From: Rhodanobacteraceae bacterium ZG21-1
GTDB taxonomy: Bacteria; Pseudomonadota; Gammaproteobacteria; Xanthomonadales; Rhodanobacteraceae
Direction: 5' to 3'
Assembly: GCA_021390615.1 (NCBI GenBank)
Contig: JAJEJU010000024.1
Location: forward strand, 1,965,428-2,029,427
Length of the DNA stretch: 64,000 nucleotides
Made by a program: the position numbers and the translations under genes. Positions 37,071 through 45,555 of the stretch are shown piece after piece. The notes beneath the pieces are model-generated. The model did no database searches. It was not told the DNA's origin and was given only the letters and a program-made list of their open reading frames with translations. Position 1 is the first letter of the stretch. Every line of letters begins with the position of its first letter.

Positions 37071-38108
37071 TCAGCGCGACGGCAGGTAGTTGAGCGGATC
37101 GACCGGATTGCCGTCCTTGCGGATCTGGAACTGCAGCTCCTCGCGCGGCGCGGCGGACGAGCCCATCTCGGCGATCTGCTGACCCGCCGTGACTTTCTGT
37201 CCTTCGGTCACCAGCCGCTTGCGATTGTGGCCGTAGGCGGAAAGCAGGCTGTCGTTGTGCTTGATGATGATCAGCTCGCCGTAACCGACCAGGCCGTTGC
37301 CGCTGTACACCACCACGCCGTCGGCCGCCGCACGCACTGCGTCGCCTGCATTGCCGGCGATCTCGATGCCCGGGATCGCGTCGCCGCTCTGGAAATGCTT
37401 GATAAGGCTGCCGTCGGCCGGCCAGCGCCAGCTGACGCCGCCGCTCGAACGGGCCCCGCCCGGCGCTGCGGCGACCGGAACAGGGGGCGGGGGCGGCGGC
37501 GCATGCGCGGGCACCGGCACTCCGGCTACCGGCACCACGGTGGTTGCCGCCGCAGGCGCCGAATGAGATGGCGCTGCCGGCACCGGCACAGGTACCGGCG
37601 AGGAAACTGGCGGAGGAGGCGGCGGTGCCGAAGCCACGGCAGGCGGTGTCGCGGAAGCACCGCTCACCGGCTCGAATACCGGCGCTGCAGGTGCCGGCGG
37701 ACGATTGACCGGCGGCGGCGGCGGATTGACGGCGACCACCGGCGCTGCACCGCGGCCGCCCGCAACAGGTGCCGGCGCACCCGGCGGCGACAGGCGCAGC
37801 ACCTGCCCGGGCCAGATCCGATAAGGCTCGGCGATATTGTTCCAGCCAGCCAGGTTGCGGTAGTCCACGCCGTTGCGGAAGGCGATGGAATAAAGCGTGT
37901 CGCCCTTGGACACCTGATAGCTGCCGCCCGGTGCAGCCGGGGCTTGCTGTACGGCGGCCGGCATCGGCCGCTCGTCGCCGGCAGGTTCGACCACCACCGA
38001 GCGCTGCGTGGCGCAGGCCGCCAGCAGCGAGGTGCAGAACAGCGGTACGAGCAGCTTCGGATATCCGTGCATGCGAAGCAGCATAACGGGGCGTTGCGGA
38101 GTTTTCAT
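37071..38108 (-). CDS. nlpD: NlpD-like LysM/M23 lipoprotein (amidase activator)
   Basis: The gene encodes about 345 residues; the start is uncertain (38135, 38108 and 38072 are all in frame, none with a strong ribosome site). The lipobox is LFCTSLLAACATQ. One LysM domain follows (YQVSKGDTLYSIAFRNGVDY, then IWPGQVLRLS). A long Pro/Ala-rich linker leads to an M23 domain (GNAGDAVRAAADGVVVYSGN, then GYGELIIIKHNDSLLSAYGH). The catalytic zinc ligands look incomplete, as in NlpD/EnvC, which activate AmiC-type amidases rather than cut peptidoglycan. It is downstream of surE, pcm and yqaA, matching the classical surE-pcm-nlpD order. Confidence 0.9.
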   Translation of the reverse strand: MKTPQRPVMLLRMHGYPKLLVPLFCTSLLAACATQRSVVVEPAGDERPMPAAVQQAPAAPGGSYQVSKGDTLYSIAFRNGVDYRNLAGWNNIAEPYRIWPGQVLRLSPPGAPAPVAGGRGAAPVVAVNPPPPPVNRPPAPAAPVFEPVSGASATPPAVASAPPPPPPVSSPVPVPVPAAPSHSAPAAATTVVPVAGVPVPAHAPPPPPPVPVAAAPGGARSSGGVSWRWPADGSLIKHFQSGDAIPGIEIAGNAGDAVRAAADGVVVYSGNGLVGYGELIIIKHNDSLLSAYGHNRKRLVTEGQKVTAGQQIAEMGSSAAPREELQFQIRKDGNPVDPLNYLPSR

Positions 38109-38174
38109 GCGTCGATCGACCTTGATGACAGCCATGCGGGAACACCCAGAACCACGGTTGCCGCGATGTATACC

Positions 38175-38780
38175 CTAGCGACGCAGCAGCCACCACGCGA
38201 GCAGCGCGGCCAGCACCGCCAGGGCCGCCCAACCGATCCATTCGATGTGCTTGTGCAGGATGCGTTCCGCGCGTTCGCCGAACATGCGGATCAGCAGCGC
38301 CAGCAGCCAGACCCGCTTGCCGCGCCCCACCGCCATGCAGGCCAGGAACGGCAGCACCGGCACGCCGACGATGCCGGCCGCCCAGGTGACGAACTTCATC
38401 GGGATCACCGGCTGCAGCGCGGCCAGCATCAGCGCGCCCAGCATAGCCAGCCAGTGCTGCTGCATGTCGTGACGCAGGTTGTCCACCCACAGCGTGACGG
38501 TTTCCTGCATGTGCGCGCTGAACAGCGGCTTCACCGCCTCGTAGGCCCAGTGGCCCAGCGCGTAGCCCACCAGGGCGCCCAGCAGCGAGAACAGCAGCGA
38601 AATATTCGCGTAAAAAAACGCCTTGTGGCGCTTGCCCAGCATCATCGGCGCCAGCATCACCTCCGGCATGACCGGAAAGATGAAGGCCTCGACGAAGCTC
38701 AGGCCGCACAGGTAATGCACCGCCCTGGGGTGGCGCGCCCAGGTCAGCGCACGCGCATAGAGAGCGCCGAACAGACGCAT
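38175..38780 (-). CDS. yqaA: DedA/VTT-domain membrane protein (YqaA-like)
   Basis: The gene encodes 201 residues from the ATG at 38780. Four or five helices carry the VTT (SNARE-associated) signature: VEAFIFPVMPEVMLAPMMLG, GALVGYALGHWAYEAV, and PVIPMKFVTWAAGIVGVPVL. The conserved acidic and arginine residues of the domain (E in VEAF/MPEV, R in GRGKR) are present. Relatives move lipids such as undecaprenyl phosphate or support the proton motive force. The surE-pcm-yqaA-nlpD order is typical of Xanthomonas relatives. The exact substrate is unknown. Confidence 0.88.
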   Translation of the reverse strand: MRLFGALYARALTWARHPRAVHYLCGLSFVEAFIFPVMPEVMLAPMMLGKRHKAFFYANISLLFSLLGALVGYALGHWAYEAVKPLFSAHMQETVTLWVDNLRHDMQQHWLAMLGALMLAALQPVIPMKFVTWAAGIVGVPVLPFLACMAVGRGKRVWLLALLIRMFGERAERILHKHIEWIGWAALAVLAALLAWWLLRR

Positions 38781-38808
38781 CAACCCGCTCCTTGTTGAAG
38801 ATATGGCA

Positions 38809-39489
38809 TCAACCGATGCCGCCGAGCAGCGGCACGAAGCTCACCGCACCGAGTTCTTCCTGGATGAAGTCGCCCTGCCCGTCGCCGCGCATGCGGATCA
38901 GGGTCTGGCTGCTGGGCGAGCCGACCGGCGCCACCACCACGCCGGTAGGGCTGAGCTGGTTGAGCAGTTGGGAGGGAATCGCGTCGCCGGCCGCAGTCAG
39001 GATGATGGCGTCGAACGGCGCCTCGTCCGCCCAGCCCAGCTTGCCGTCGTCGTGCTTGGTGCGCAGATTGTTCAGGCCGAGCTGGCGAAAGCGGCGGCGC
39101 GCCTGGCGCAGCAGTTCCTCGATCCGCTCCACCGTGTACACCTGCGGCACCAGGGCAGCGAGCACCGCCGCCTGGTAGCCCGAGCCGGTGCCGATTTCCA
39201 GCACCTTCTGCGGCACGCCGAACTCCAGCAGCGCCTCGGTCATGCGCGCCACCACCCACGGCTGGGAGATGGTCTGGCCATGGCCGATCGGCAGCGCCGT
39301 GTTCTCGTAGGCGCGGGGATGCAGCGCCTGGTCGATGAAATGATGGCGCGGCAGGTCGCGGATCACCTGGATCACCCGCGCATCGCGGATGCCGCCCTCC
39401 TTCAGGCTGGCCACCAGACGATCGCGCGCGCGCTGCGAGGTCATTCCCTCGCCTTTCAGGGCCGACGGCGGCAGCGGATAGATGTTCAT
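38809..39489 (-). CDS. pcm: Protein-L-isoaspartate O-methyltransferase
   Basis: The protein has 226 residues. The catalytic region [18 protein letters not shown] and the SAM loop [18 protein letters not shown] are canonical, followed by [20 protein letters not shown] and VVAPVGSP. It methylates isoaspartyl residues and so starts their repair in aged proteins. The start is 3 bases after the surE stop, as in the conserved surE-pcm operon. Confidence 0.95.
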   Translation of the reverse strand: MNIYPLPPSALKGEGMTSQRARDRLVASLKEGGIRDARVIQVIRDLPRHHFIDQALHPRAYENTALPIGHGQTISQPWVVARMTEALLEFGVPQKVLEIGTGSGYQAAVLAALVPQVYTVERIEELLRQARRRFRQLGLNNLRTKHDDGKLGWADEAPFDAIILTAAGDAIPSQLLNQLSPTGVVVAPVGSPSSQTLIRMRGDGQGDFIQEELGAVSFVPLLGGIG

Positions 39490-39492
39490 CGC

Positions 39493-40281
39493 TCAGGCCG
39501 CCTTGTCGCCGTCGGCGGTGGTCGCCCCCGACAGGCTCTTCACCCAGTGGCTGACCTTGTCCAGGGCCTGGAAGCGGGTCAGGTCGACGTGGATCGGCGT
39601 CACCGAAACGAAGCCGCGCTTCACTGCGTTGAAATCCGTACCGGGGCCGGCGTCGTCGGCGGAACCGGCCGGACCGATCCACCAGACTGGCTTGCCGCGT
39701 GGATCCTGCTGACGGATGCACGGCGCCGAGCGATGGCGCTTGCCGAGGCGGGTGACCTCGAAGCCCTGGATCTCTTCCCAAGGCAGGTCCGGCACGTTGA
39801 CGTTGAGAATGGTGTCGGCCGGCAGCGGATCGACCAGCAGGCGCTCCATCAGCAGCAGCACCGCACGCGCGGCCGACTCGTAGTGCACGCCCTGGTGGTC
39901 GTGGCTGACCAGCGACACCGCGACGGCCGGCAGGCCGAGGAAGCGCCCTTCCATGGCGGCCGACACCGTGCCGGAATAGATCACGTCGTCGCCGAGATTG
40001 GCCGAATTGTTGATGCCCGAGACCACGATGTCCGGCTCGTGATCGAGCAGGCCGGCCAGCGCGAGGTGGACGCAGTCGGTCGGCGTGCCCGCCACGCGGT
40101 AGAAGCCGTCGCCCATCTCCAGCACGCGGATCGGCGCATCCAGGGTCAGCGAATTGCTGGCGCCGGAACGGTCGCGGTCGGGCGCCACCACGGTCACCTG
40201 GCCGACCGAGCGCAGGCGATCGGCCAACACGCGAATGCCAATCGCATCCACGCCATCGTCGTTGCTTACAAGAACTCGCAT
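39493..40281 (-). CDS. surE: 5'-nucleotidase SurE
   Basis: The protein has 262 residues from the ATG at 40281 (the adjacent ATG at 40284 is equally possible). The metal site has the typical [12 protein letters not shown] start and the conserved Asn in [13 protein letters not shown], with [13 protein letters not shown] and [11 protein letters not shown]. It dephosphorylates nucleoside 5'- and 3'-monophosphates and polyphosphate. It is the first gene of surE-pcm-yqaA-nlpD and is divergent from the Smr gene. Confidence 0.95.
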   Translation of the reverse strand: MRVLVSNDDGVDAIGIRVLADRLRSVGQVTVVAPDRDRSGASNSLTLDAPIRVLEMGDGFYRVAGTPTDCVHLALAGLLDHEPDIVVSGINNSANLGDDVIYSGTVSAAMEGRFLGLPAVAVSLVSHDHQGVHYESAARAVLLLMERLLVDPLPADTILNVNVPDLPWEEIQGFEVTRLGKRHRSAPCIRQQDPRGKPVWWIGPAGSADDAGPGTDFNAVKRGFVSVTPIHVDLTRFQALDKVSHWVKSLSGATTADGDKAA

Positions 40282-40431
40282 CATCCGTCCGTTCAAACCA
40301 TCGGATCGCGAACCGTGCGTTGCGCGATGCCGGCCCACTGAAGCCTGAAGTCTACCGGAGCGGGACCGCACTTTCACACGCGCAGAGCACAGTGCGCGGC
40401 CGCGGCGCCAGGCTTTGGTTAGGATGTAGGC

Positions 40432-40980
40432 ATGAAGCGACGTGCGCCCCCCGAGACCGTAGCCGCCGACGACGTACGCCTGTTCCGCGAGGCGATCGGC
40501 GAGGTGCGCCGGCTCGGCGAGGTGGAACCCGCCCCCCAGCAGCCCCGGCCCGAACCGCTGCCGCGCATGCTGGAGGCCGACGAGGCCGCGGTGCCGGGCG
40601 AGCTGCTGGACATGGCCTTCGACCCGGGGATCCTGGAGATCGGCGAGGAGCTCAGCTACCTGCGCGACGGCTATCCGCCCAAGCTCCTCAAACAACTGAA
40701 GCGCGGGCAATTCAGCGTGCAGGACGACATCGATCTGCACCAGATGAATGCCGCCGCTGCGCAGGCCACCATCGCCGCCTTCCTCGCCGAGGCGCACCAG
40801 CTAGGCCTGCGCTGCGTGCGCATCGTGCACGGCAAGGGCTTGCGCTCGCGTGCCGCCGGCCCGGTGCTGAAGGTGCTGACCGACCGCCTGCTGCGCCGGC
40901 GCGACGACGTGATCGCCTTCGCCTCGGCCCGACCGATGCAGGGCGGCACCGGCGCCGTGGTCGTGCTGCTCAAGGGCTGA
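40432..40980 (+). CDS. Smr-domain protein
   Basis: The protein has 182 residues. After a basic, disordered N-terminus comes [20 protein letters not shown] and a Smr domain with the DLHQM motif, [20 protein letters not shown] and the end [12 protein letters not shown]. Smr domains nick DNA or cleave RNA; stand-alone SmrB-type proteins rescue collided ribosomes in E. coli, while SmrA is less well understood. The length and the DLH/HGKG motifs fit SmrA/SmrB (YdaL/YfcN) proteins, and I cannot tell which. Confidence 0.9.
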   Translation: MKRRAPPETVAADDVRLFREAIGEVRRLGEVEPAPQQPRPEPLPRMLEADEAAVPGELLDMAFDPGILEIGEELSYLRDGYPPKLLKQLKRGQFSVQDDIDLHQMNAAAAQATIAAFLAEAHQLGLRCVRIVHGKGLRSRAAGPVLKVLTDRLLRRRDDVIAFASARPMQGGTGAVVVLLKG

Positions 40981-41072
40981 GCAGTGACGGATGCGCATAG
41001 CCTCGCCGCGAGGCGAATCGATGCGCCTGGCGGTTGCCGCGCAATGACTCGACGCCCTAGCCCTCCGACGTG

Positions 41073-42179
41073 ATGCTCATCTTGCTCGTCGCACTCTTCG
41101 CGTTGACCGTCCTGGCCCTGCTGGTGCTGGTCGCGCTGGCGGTCGCCGCCGATCGCCGGATCATGGCCTTGCTGCGCGCGGGGCCACCACGCCCCAAGAC
41201 TCCGTTGCGCGTACTCGCTGCGAACAACGGCTCGGTGACCTTGCCGCGCCATTCGCTGACGACCTGTCCGGGGCGCTACGGGCTGGTGTGGGAAGGCGGC
41301 TCGGCCCAGGTCGATGCGCTGCTCGCCAGCGACGCACGAACGGTGACGCGCCGACTGGTCGAGTCATCGGGTCCGCCGATCGGCATCACAGCGTACTGGC
41401 ACAAGTACGTGTTCCACGGCGATCCGCTCAGCGCGCTGGGGCTGCCCTACGAAAACCTGCTGATCCCCGGCCCGCTGGGCCTGCTGCCGGCCTGGTACCT
41501 GGCGGGCTCGCGCAGGACCTGGGTGTTGCTCGCGCATGGCCGCGGCGGCACGCGCGAAGAAGCCTTGCGCGTCTTGCGTGCGCTGCAGGCGCTGGGCTTT
41601 CCCTGCCTGGTGCTCGGCTATCGCAACGACGCGGGAGCGCCCGCCTCGCCCGATGGGCTCTACCATCTCGGCGACAGCGAGTGGGAAGACCTGGACGCCG
41701 CCGCGGGCCACGCGCTGGACCAGGGCGCCGAAGGCCTGGTCATGTACGGCTGGTCGATGGGCGGCGCCATGGTGGAATGCTTGCTGCAGCGCTCGCCTCG
41801 CGCCGCCCAGGTGCGCGCGGCGGTGCTCGACGCGCCCTTGCTGGCTCCCGTTGCTGCGCTCGAGGCCAAGCTCCTCGCAGCTTGGCGCCTGCCAGCCTGG
41901 CTGGGCCGCATGCTGATGGCGATGGCGACGCGACGCAGCGGGATCGATTTCGCCGGGTTGGATCATCGGCAGCGCACGGATCGACCCGACCTACCTACCC
42001 TGCTGTTCCACGGCAGCGCGGATGGCCAGGTGCCGGTGGCCGGCAGCGACGCTTTCGCGGCCTGCCACGCTCGCGTAGTGCGCTATGTCCGGGTGGAAGG
42101 CGCCGGGCACGCACTGGCCTGGAACGCCGACCCGACCGCCTACGAACAGGCGCTGGCGGCCTTTCTGGACAAGTACTAA
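41073..42179 (+). CDS. Membrane-anchored alpha/beta hydrolase
   Basis: The gene encodes 368 residues from the ATG at 41073 (a GTG at 41070 is in frame). An N-terminal helix (LILLVALFALTVLALLVLVA) anchors it, and the rest is probably periplasmic or cytosolic membrane-facing. The alpha/beta hydrolase core shows HGRGGTREEALRV for the oxyanion region, nucleophile elbow MYGWSMGGAMVE, acid TLLFHGSADGQVPV and histidine VEGAGHALAW. Family members include esterases and peptidases with dienelactone-hydrolase-like folds. The substrate is unknown. It converges with truD 11 bases away. Confidence 0.85.
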   Translation: MLILLVALFALTVLALLVLVALAVAADRRIMALLRAGPPRPKTPLRVLAANNGSVTLPRHSLTTCPGRYGLVWEGGSAQVDALLASDARTVTRRLVESSGPPIGITAYWHKYVFHGDPLSALGLPYENLLIPGPLGLLPAWYLAGSRRTWVLLAHGRGGTREEALRVLRALQALGFPCLVLGYRNDAGAPASPDGLYHLGDSEWEDLDAAAGHALDQGAEGLVMYGWSMGGAMVECLLQRSPRAAQVRAAVLDAPLLAPVAALEAKLLAAWRLPAWLGRMLMAMATRRSGIDFAGLDHRQRTDRPDLPTLLFHGSADGQVPVAGSDAFAACHARVVRYVRVEGAGHALAWNADPTAYEQALAAFLDKY

Positions 42180-42190
42180 CGGAATGAGCG

Positions 42191-43252
42191 CTAGCTGGAT
42201 GAATCCTGGACGGCCGGCTCCTGCGCGACTTCTTCCGGGCTGCGCGCCAGCTCGCGTACGACTACGGTGGCATAGGCGCCGGCCGGCAGCGCGAACGCCA
42301 GTTCCAGCGCGTCTTCGCCGAGCCAGCGCCAGCGCAGGTCCGCAGGCAGCAGGCGCAAGGCGCGCCGTTCCTGGTCCATGCGTGCCGCGGCCAGGCCGGC
42401 GGCGAGATCGGGGTGCGCCGCGGCAATAGTGCGCTCCAATGCACCAGCCTCCCCGGCGCTGGGCGGCTCGCCCTGCCCCCACAAGGGTCCTGACGGATGA
42501 ATATCGCCCTGAGCCAGGCGTGCGGCCAGCGTCTCGTCATAGGCCTCCGGCCCGAACCAGGAGCGCGAGCCGGCCAGCGCCCAGATCTCGCCGTCCAGCG
42601 GGCGATCCCAGACATCGCGTTCGACCCGCGCCGCCAGCACTTCGTTGAACAGGTGCGAGCGCGCCGCCGACAGCAGGAAGCCGCGCTTGTCGCGGTCCAC
42701 CCGGCGTCCCGCGAACATCGCCCGCGCCTGCGCCAGATTGCCGCCGCCGCGGCCGAAGCGCTGTTCGCCGAAATAATTCGGCACGCCGCGTGCGGCAATG
42801 CCGGCCAGGCGTGCTTCCGCCTGCGTGCGATCGCCCTGCACCTCGCGCAGCACCAGCACGAAGCGGTTGCCGCGCAGGGCGCCGCGCTTGAGCTTGCGTC
42901 CATGCCGGGACGCGGCCAGCACCTTCACCTCGGCATGCGGAAACGCCGACCAGTCCGGATCGGGCCGGCCCGCCAGCTGCACGGTGAAGGCCTGCCGGGT
43001 CACCGCGTGGCGATCCTTCAGCCCGGCGTAACCCACTGCCAGCGGCGGCACGCCGGCATGGCGCGCCAGTTCGCGCGCCACCCAGTCGGTATTGGCGCCG
43101 CGCTTCTCCACCCACAGCAAGGCGTGCTCGCCGCTGCCGTCGGCGTCGTAGCCCAGCATTTCCTCGACCTGGAAATCTTCGGGGGCGACGCGCAGTCGCG
43201 CCAGCAGTGGCGGTCCGCCGTGGGCGAACGGCAGCAGTGAATCGTCGGTCAT
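42191..43252 (-). CDS. truD: tRNA pseudouridine(13) synthase TruD
   Basis: The protein has 353 residues from the ATG at 43252. The catalytic aspartate is in AVGYAGLKDRHAVTRQ, and the conserved Arg/Lys stretch GRKLKRGALRGNRFVLVLRE follows. The TRUD insertion domain contains GVPNYFGEQRFGRGGGNLAQ. It makes pseudouridine at position 13 of tRNA-Glu. In many gammaproteobacteria truD sits between ispF and surE; here it is 4 kb from ispF, separated by the TelA operon. Confidence 0.94.
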   Translation of the reverse strand: MTDDSLLPFAHGGPPLLARLRVAPEDFQVEEMLGYDADGSGEHALLWVEKRGANTDWVARELARHAGVPPLAVGYAGLKDRHAVTRQAFTVQLAGRPDPDWSAFPHAEVKVLAASRHGRKLKRGALRGNRFVLVLREVQGDRTQAEARLAGIAARGVPNYFGEQRFGRGGGNLAQARAMFAGRRVDRDKRGFLLSAARSHLFNEVLAARVERDVWDRPLDGEIWALAGSRSWFGPEAYDETLAARLAQGDIHPSGPLWGQGEPPSAGEAGALERTIAAAHPDLAAGLAAARMDQERRALRLLPADLRWRWLGEDALELAFALPAGAYATVVVRELARSPEEVAQEPAVQDSSS

Positions 43253-43340
43253 CGAGCGCAGTTCCGTCCGAACGGGCTGCGCCACCGTCGTGGCGCGGCC
43301 GGAATGAGAGTGTTCCGTGGCGGAACGCGCGTATTCTTGC

Positions 43341-44156
43341 CTAGTCGTTGACCGAAAGCACCATGATCGGATCGGCGATCTTCTCCGGCGCGATTTCCTG
43401 GTCGAGCGGCAGCACCGCCGTGCCGATGGCGAAGAACTCGATCACATGGGTCTGCCAGCCGTGGCTGCCTTCGTGGATGTCCACCCCCACCACGCCCTCG
43501 GCCTTGGCCGCCGCCGCCTCGTGCTGCATGCGTTCGATGGCGATCTCGCGTGCCTCGTACATCGCCGAGGTGAAGTTCTCCAGCTCGACGTTCTGCCCAG
43601 TGGTGCCCAGCGCGGCGAACATGCCGCGATGCGCCACGTGATAGACGCACGAACCCATCACCATCTCCACCGGCCGGTAGCCGGCATGCAGCAGCGACCA
43701 GAAGTCCTGCCCGGAAAGGTCGGAGGTGAACGGACCGCCGTCATGCGCGCGGAAACCCTTGTGGCCGTCGCCATGCACCACACCAGTGCCGATGGCGATG
43801 AACTCGAGCAGGTTCTCGTCCCACTCCAGCCGCTTGATGGTCAGCTTCACGCCGACGATGCCGTCCGCGTTCATCGCCTGCGCCTCGGCGCGCATGCGCG
43901 CCATCGCCAGCTCGCGCGCGTGGTACATCGCCTTGGACAGCACCTGCAGCTCCTCGTTTTTCTTCCAGCTGCCGTACTGGATGCCCACGTGGTAGACGCA
44001 GGTGCCGACGCACAGGCCGATCGGCTCGAAGCCGGCCTTGCGCACCAGCAGGAACTCGTTGACGCTGAAGTCCGAAGTGAACACGCCGGTGGAATGGGCC
44101 GACGAACGCAGACCCTTCAGGCGCTCCTGCGCATGGGCTGGAATTTGGCTGGTCAT
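43341..44156 (-). CDS. YbjQ/UPF0145-like protein with two heavy-metal-binding-type domains
   Basis: The gene encodes 271 residues from the ATG at 44156. It has two repeats of the YbjQ-type domain. Each begins with GVFTSDFSVNEF or GPFTSDLSGQDF and contains GLCVGTCVYHVGI or EMVMGSCVYHVAH. Each then has an AREIAIERM/ARELAMARM helix and an ADGIVGVKL/AEGVVGVDI strand. UPF0145 proteins form pentamers and are listed as heavy-metal-binding by family name, without proven chemistry. It is the last gene of the TelA operon, only 2 bases after the preceding gene. A role in the same stress response is inferred. Confidence 0.8.
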   Translation of the reverse strand: MTSQIPAHAQERLKGLRSSAHSTGVFTSDFSVNEFLLVRKAGFEPIGLCVGTCVYHVGIQYGSWKKNEELQVLSKAMYHARELAMARMRAEAQAMNADGIVGVKLTIKRLEWDENLLEFIAIGTGVVHGDGHKGFRAHDGGPFTSDLSGQDFWSLLHAGYRPVEMVMGSCVYHVAHRGMFAALGTTGQNVELENFTSAMYEAREIAIERMQHEAAAAKAEGVVGVDIHEGSHGWQTHVIEFFAIGTAVLPLDQEIAPEKIADPIMVLSVND

Positions 44157-44158
44157 GC

Positions 44159-45127
44159 TCAGATCGCTCCGTCTTCGTCGTTGGTTTGATAGGCCTGGTG
44201 ATGGCGCGAGCTGCCGGTGAGCGGCGTGCCGCCCGCGTGCACGTCGACCACCATCTTGAATTCCTGCGCCAGCGGCGCGCTGCGCTGGGTGTCGCTGCCG
44301 CGCCAGCGTCCGCGCGTGCCCTGCGCGCCCGGCACGTCGACCACGGTGGCCACCACGATGTGCCGGCCCAGGTACTGCTTGGGGTCGCCCTCGCGCTCGA
44401 ACATCTGACTGAAGTTGACATGGGCCAGCACGCCGTTGCCCTGGCTGGCGGCGCGCTGGCGCAGGTCGGCATGCGCGCGCTGGCGCACGCTCTCCCACAG
44501 CTGGCTCAGCGGGCGCGACTCCACGTTGCCCATCCAGGTCATGCGCGCGCTGTCGCGCCAGTCGGTCATCCATTGATAGTGAGCGCCGATGGCGATGCCG
44601 GTGGGCACGATGTCGGCGTCGAGCAGCTTGACGAACTCCAGCGCCGGCACCGTGGCGATGACCGGCTCCTCGCTGGCCGGCAGGCCCTCGACCCGCACCG
44701 CGGTGCCGATCAAGGTGAAGTCCATGCTGTTCTCGACGGCCAGCGCGATGCTGCGCATCTTCACGTCGACCACCGCATTGGCGCCGCAGGCGCGCGCCTC
44801 GGCGCGCAGGCGCCGCAGCGCCGCCTCCCAGCCCTGCGCATGCCCTTCGGTCCACGACCAGCCGTAGTGCAGCCAGCAGGTCGCGGAAATCGCCGCGATC
44901 GGCCGGAAGCCGTGCGAGCGCGCGATCAGCAGCTCGGCCGGGGTAAGTGTGGCGATCCAGGGCTGGGTGCCGTTGCGCGAGCCTTCCAGCCGCGCGGCGA
45001 TGTCGGAGGGAACCCGCCCGCTGCGCAGCGACTGCTGGATGTCTTGCTGCCGCTGCGCCGAGGCCGCCTGCGCGGCCTGGATGGCCGGGTCGCTGGCGCC
45101 CGGCTTCAGCCAATCGAAAAGTCCCAT
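44159..45127 (-). CDS. Second, larger YbjQ/UPF0145-like protein of the TelA operon
   Basis: The protein has 322 residues. After MGLFDWLKPG and a Gln/Ala-rich helix come strands and loops related to the neighbour: LLIARSHGFRPIAAISATCW, then AEARACGANAVVDVKM and VPALEFVKLLDADIVPTGIA. The later part (QGNGVLAHVNFSQMFEREGD) looks like a second, divergent domain. The first domain is more divergent from the classical GxCVYH form than in the downstream gene. It is encoded between the 124-residue protein and the downstream UPF0145 gene. No enzymatic motif is visible. Confidence 0.75.
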   Translation of the reverse strand: MGLFDWLKPGASDPAIQAAQAASAQRQQDIQQSLRSGRVPSDIAARLEGSRNGTQPWIATLTPAELLIARSHGFRPIAAISATCWLHYGWSWTEGHAQGWEAALRRLRAEARACGANAVVDVKMRSIALAVENSMDFTLIGTAVRVEGLPASEEPVIATVPALEFVKLLDADIVPTGIAIGAHYQWMTDWRDSARMTWMGNVESRPLSQLWESVRQRAHADLRQRAASQGNGVLAHVNFSQMFEREGDPKQYLGRHIVVATVVDVPGAQGTRGRWRGSDTQRSAPLAQEFKMVVDVHAGGTPLTGSSRHHQAYQTNDEDGAI

Positions 45128-45139
45128 GGAGCCTCGTCC

Positions 45140-45514
45140 TCAGCTGGCCATGAAGGCCGACAACGACTGCGCCAGTCGCTTGGCGTGCTCCGACGCGTTC
45201 TGCGTCTCGGCCGAGAGCTTGGCGAACCACTCAGCCGGATCGATGGTCTTGGTGCTGATGGCGATGTCGCGCACCACCATCGCGATGCTGGCCTTGAGTC
45301 GGCCATCGACCAGCTCGAGCAGGTAGCGGTGCTGCTCCATCTCGACCGCCACCCCGGTGGTCTTGGCGCTGCGCGCGAACAGGCCCTTGCGCTCCAGCAC
45401 GGTCACCCGTTCCGGCATCGCCTCGCGCAGCCGCAAGGCAAAGGCGTGCAGATTGCTTTCCGCGTCCGCCTGGAAACGCCGCAACCATGCGGCCTGGGTA
45501 TCGAATCCGTCCAC
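45140..45514 (-). CDS. Hypothetical protein of the TelA operon
   Basis: The protein has 124 residues, mostly helical. The sequence reads FDTQAAWLRRFQADAESNLH, LREAMPERVTVLERKGLFAR, and a two-strand part LVDGRLKASIAMVVRDIAIS. No known domain is recognised. It lies 41 bases after the telA stop and 12 bases before the next gene, so it is certainly co-transcribed. It may be an accessory subunit of the TelA module. Confidence 0.7.
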   Translation of the reverse strand: MDGFDTQAAWLRRFQADAESNLHAFALRLREAMPERVTVLERKGLFARSAKTTGVAVEMEQHRYLLELVDGRLKASIAMVVRDIAISTKTIDPAEWFAKLSAETQNASEHAKRLAQSLSAFMAS

Positions 45515-45555
45515 TCTCGTGCCCTCGTCTCTGCTGCGCTCGTCCGGGTTGCCGA

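Noticed and set aside
41288..42187. 299-codon frame overlapping the alpha/beta hydrolase gene
   Set aside because: It is a +1/+2 frame shadow with Arg/Ala/Gly-rich composition; the hydrolase frame carries all catalytic motifs.
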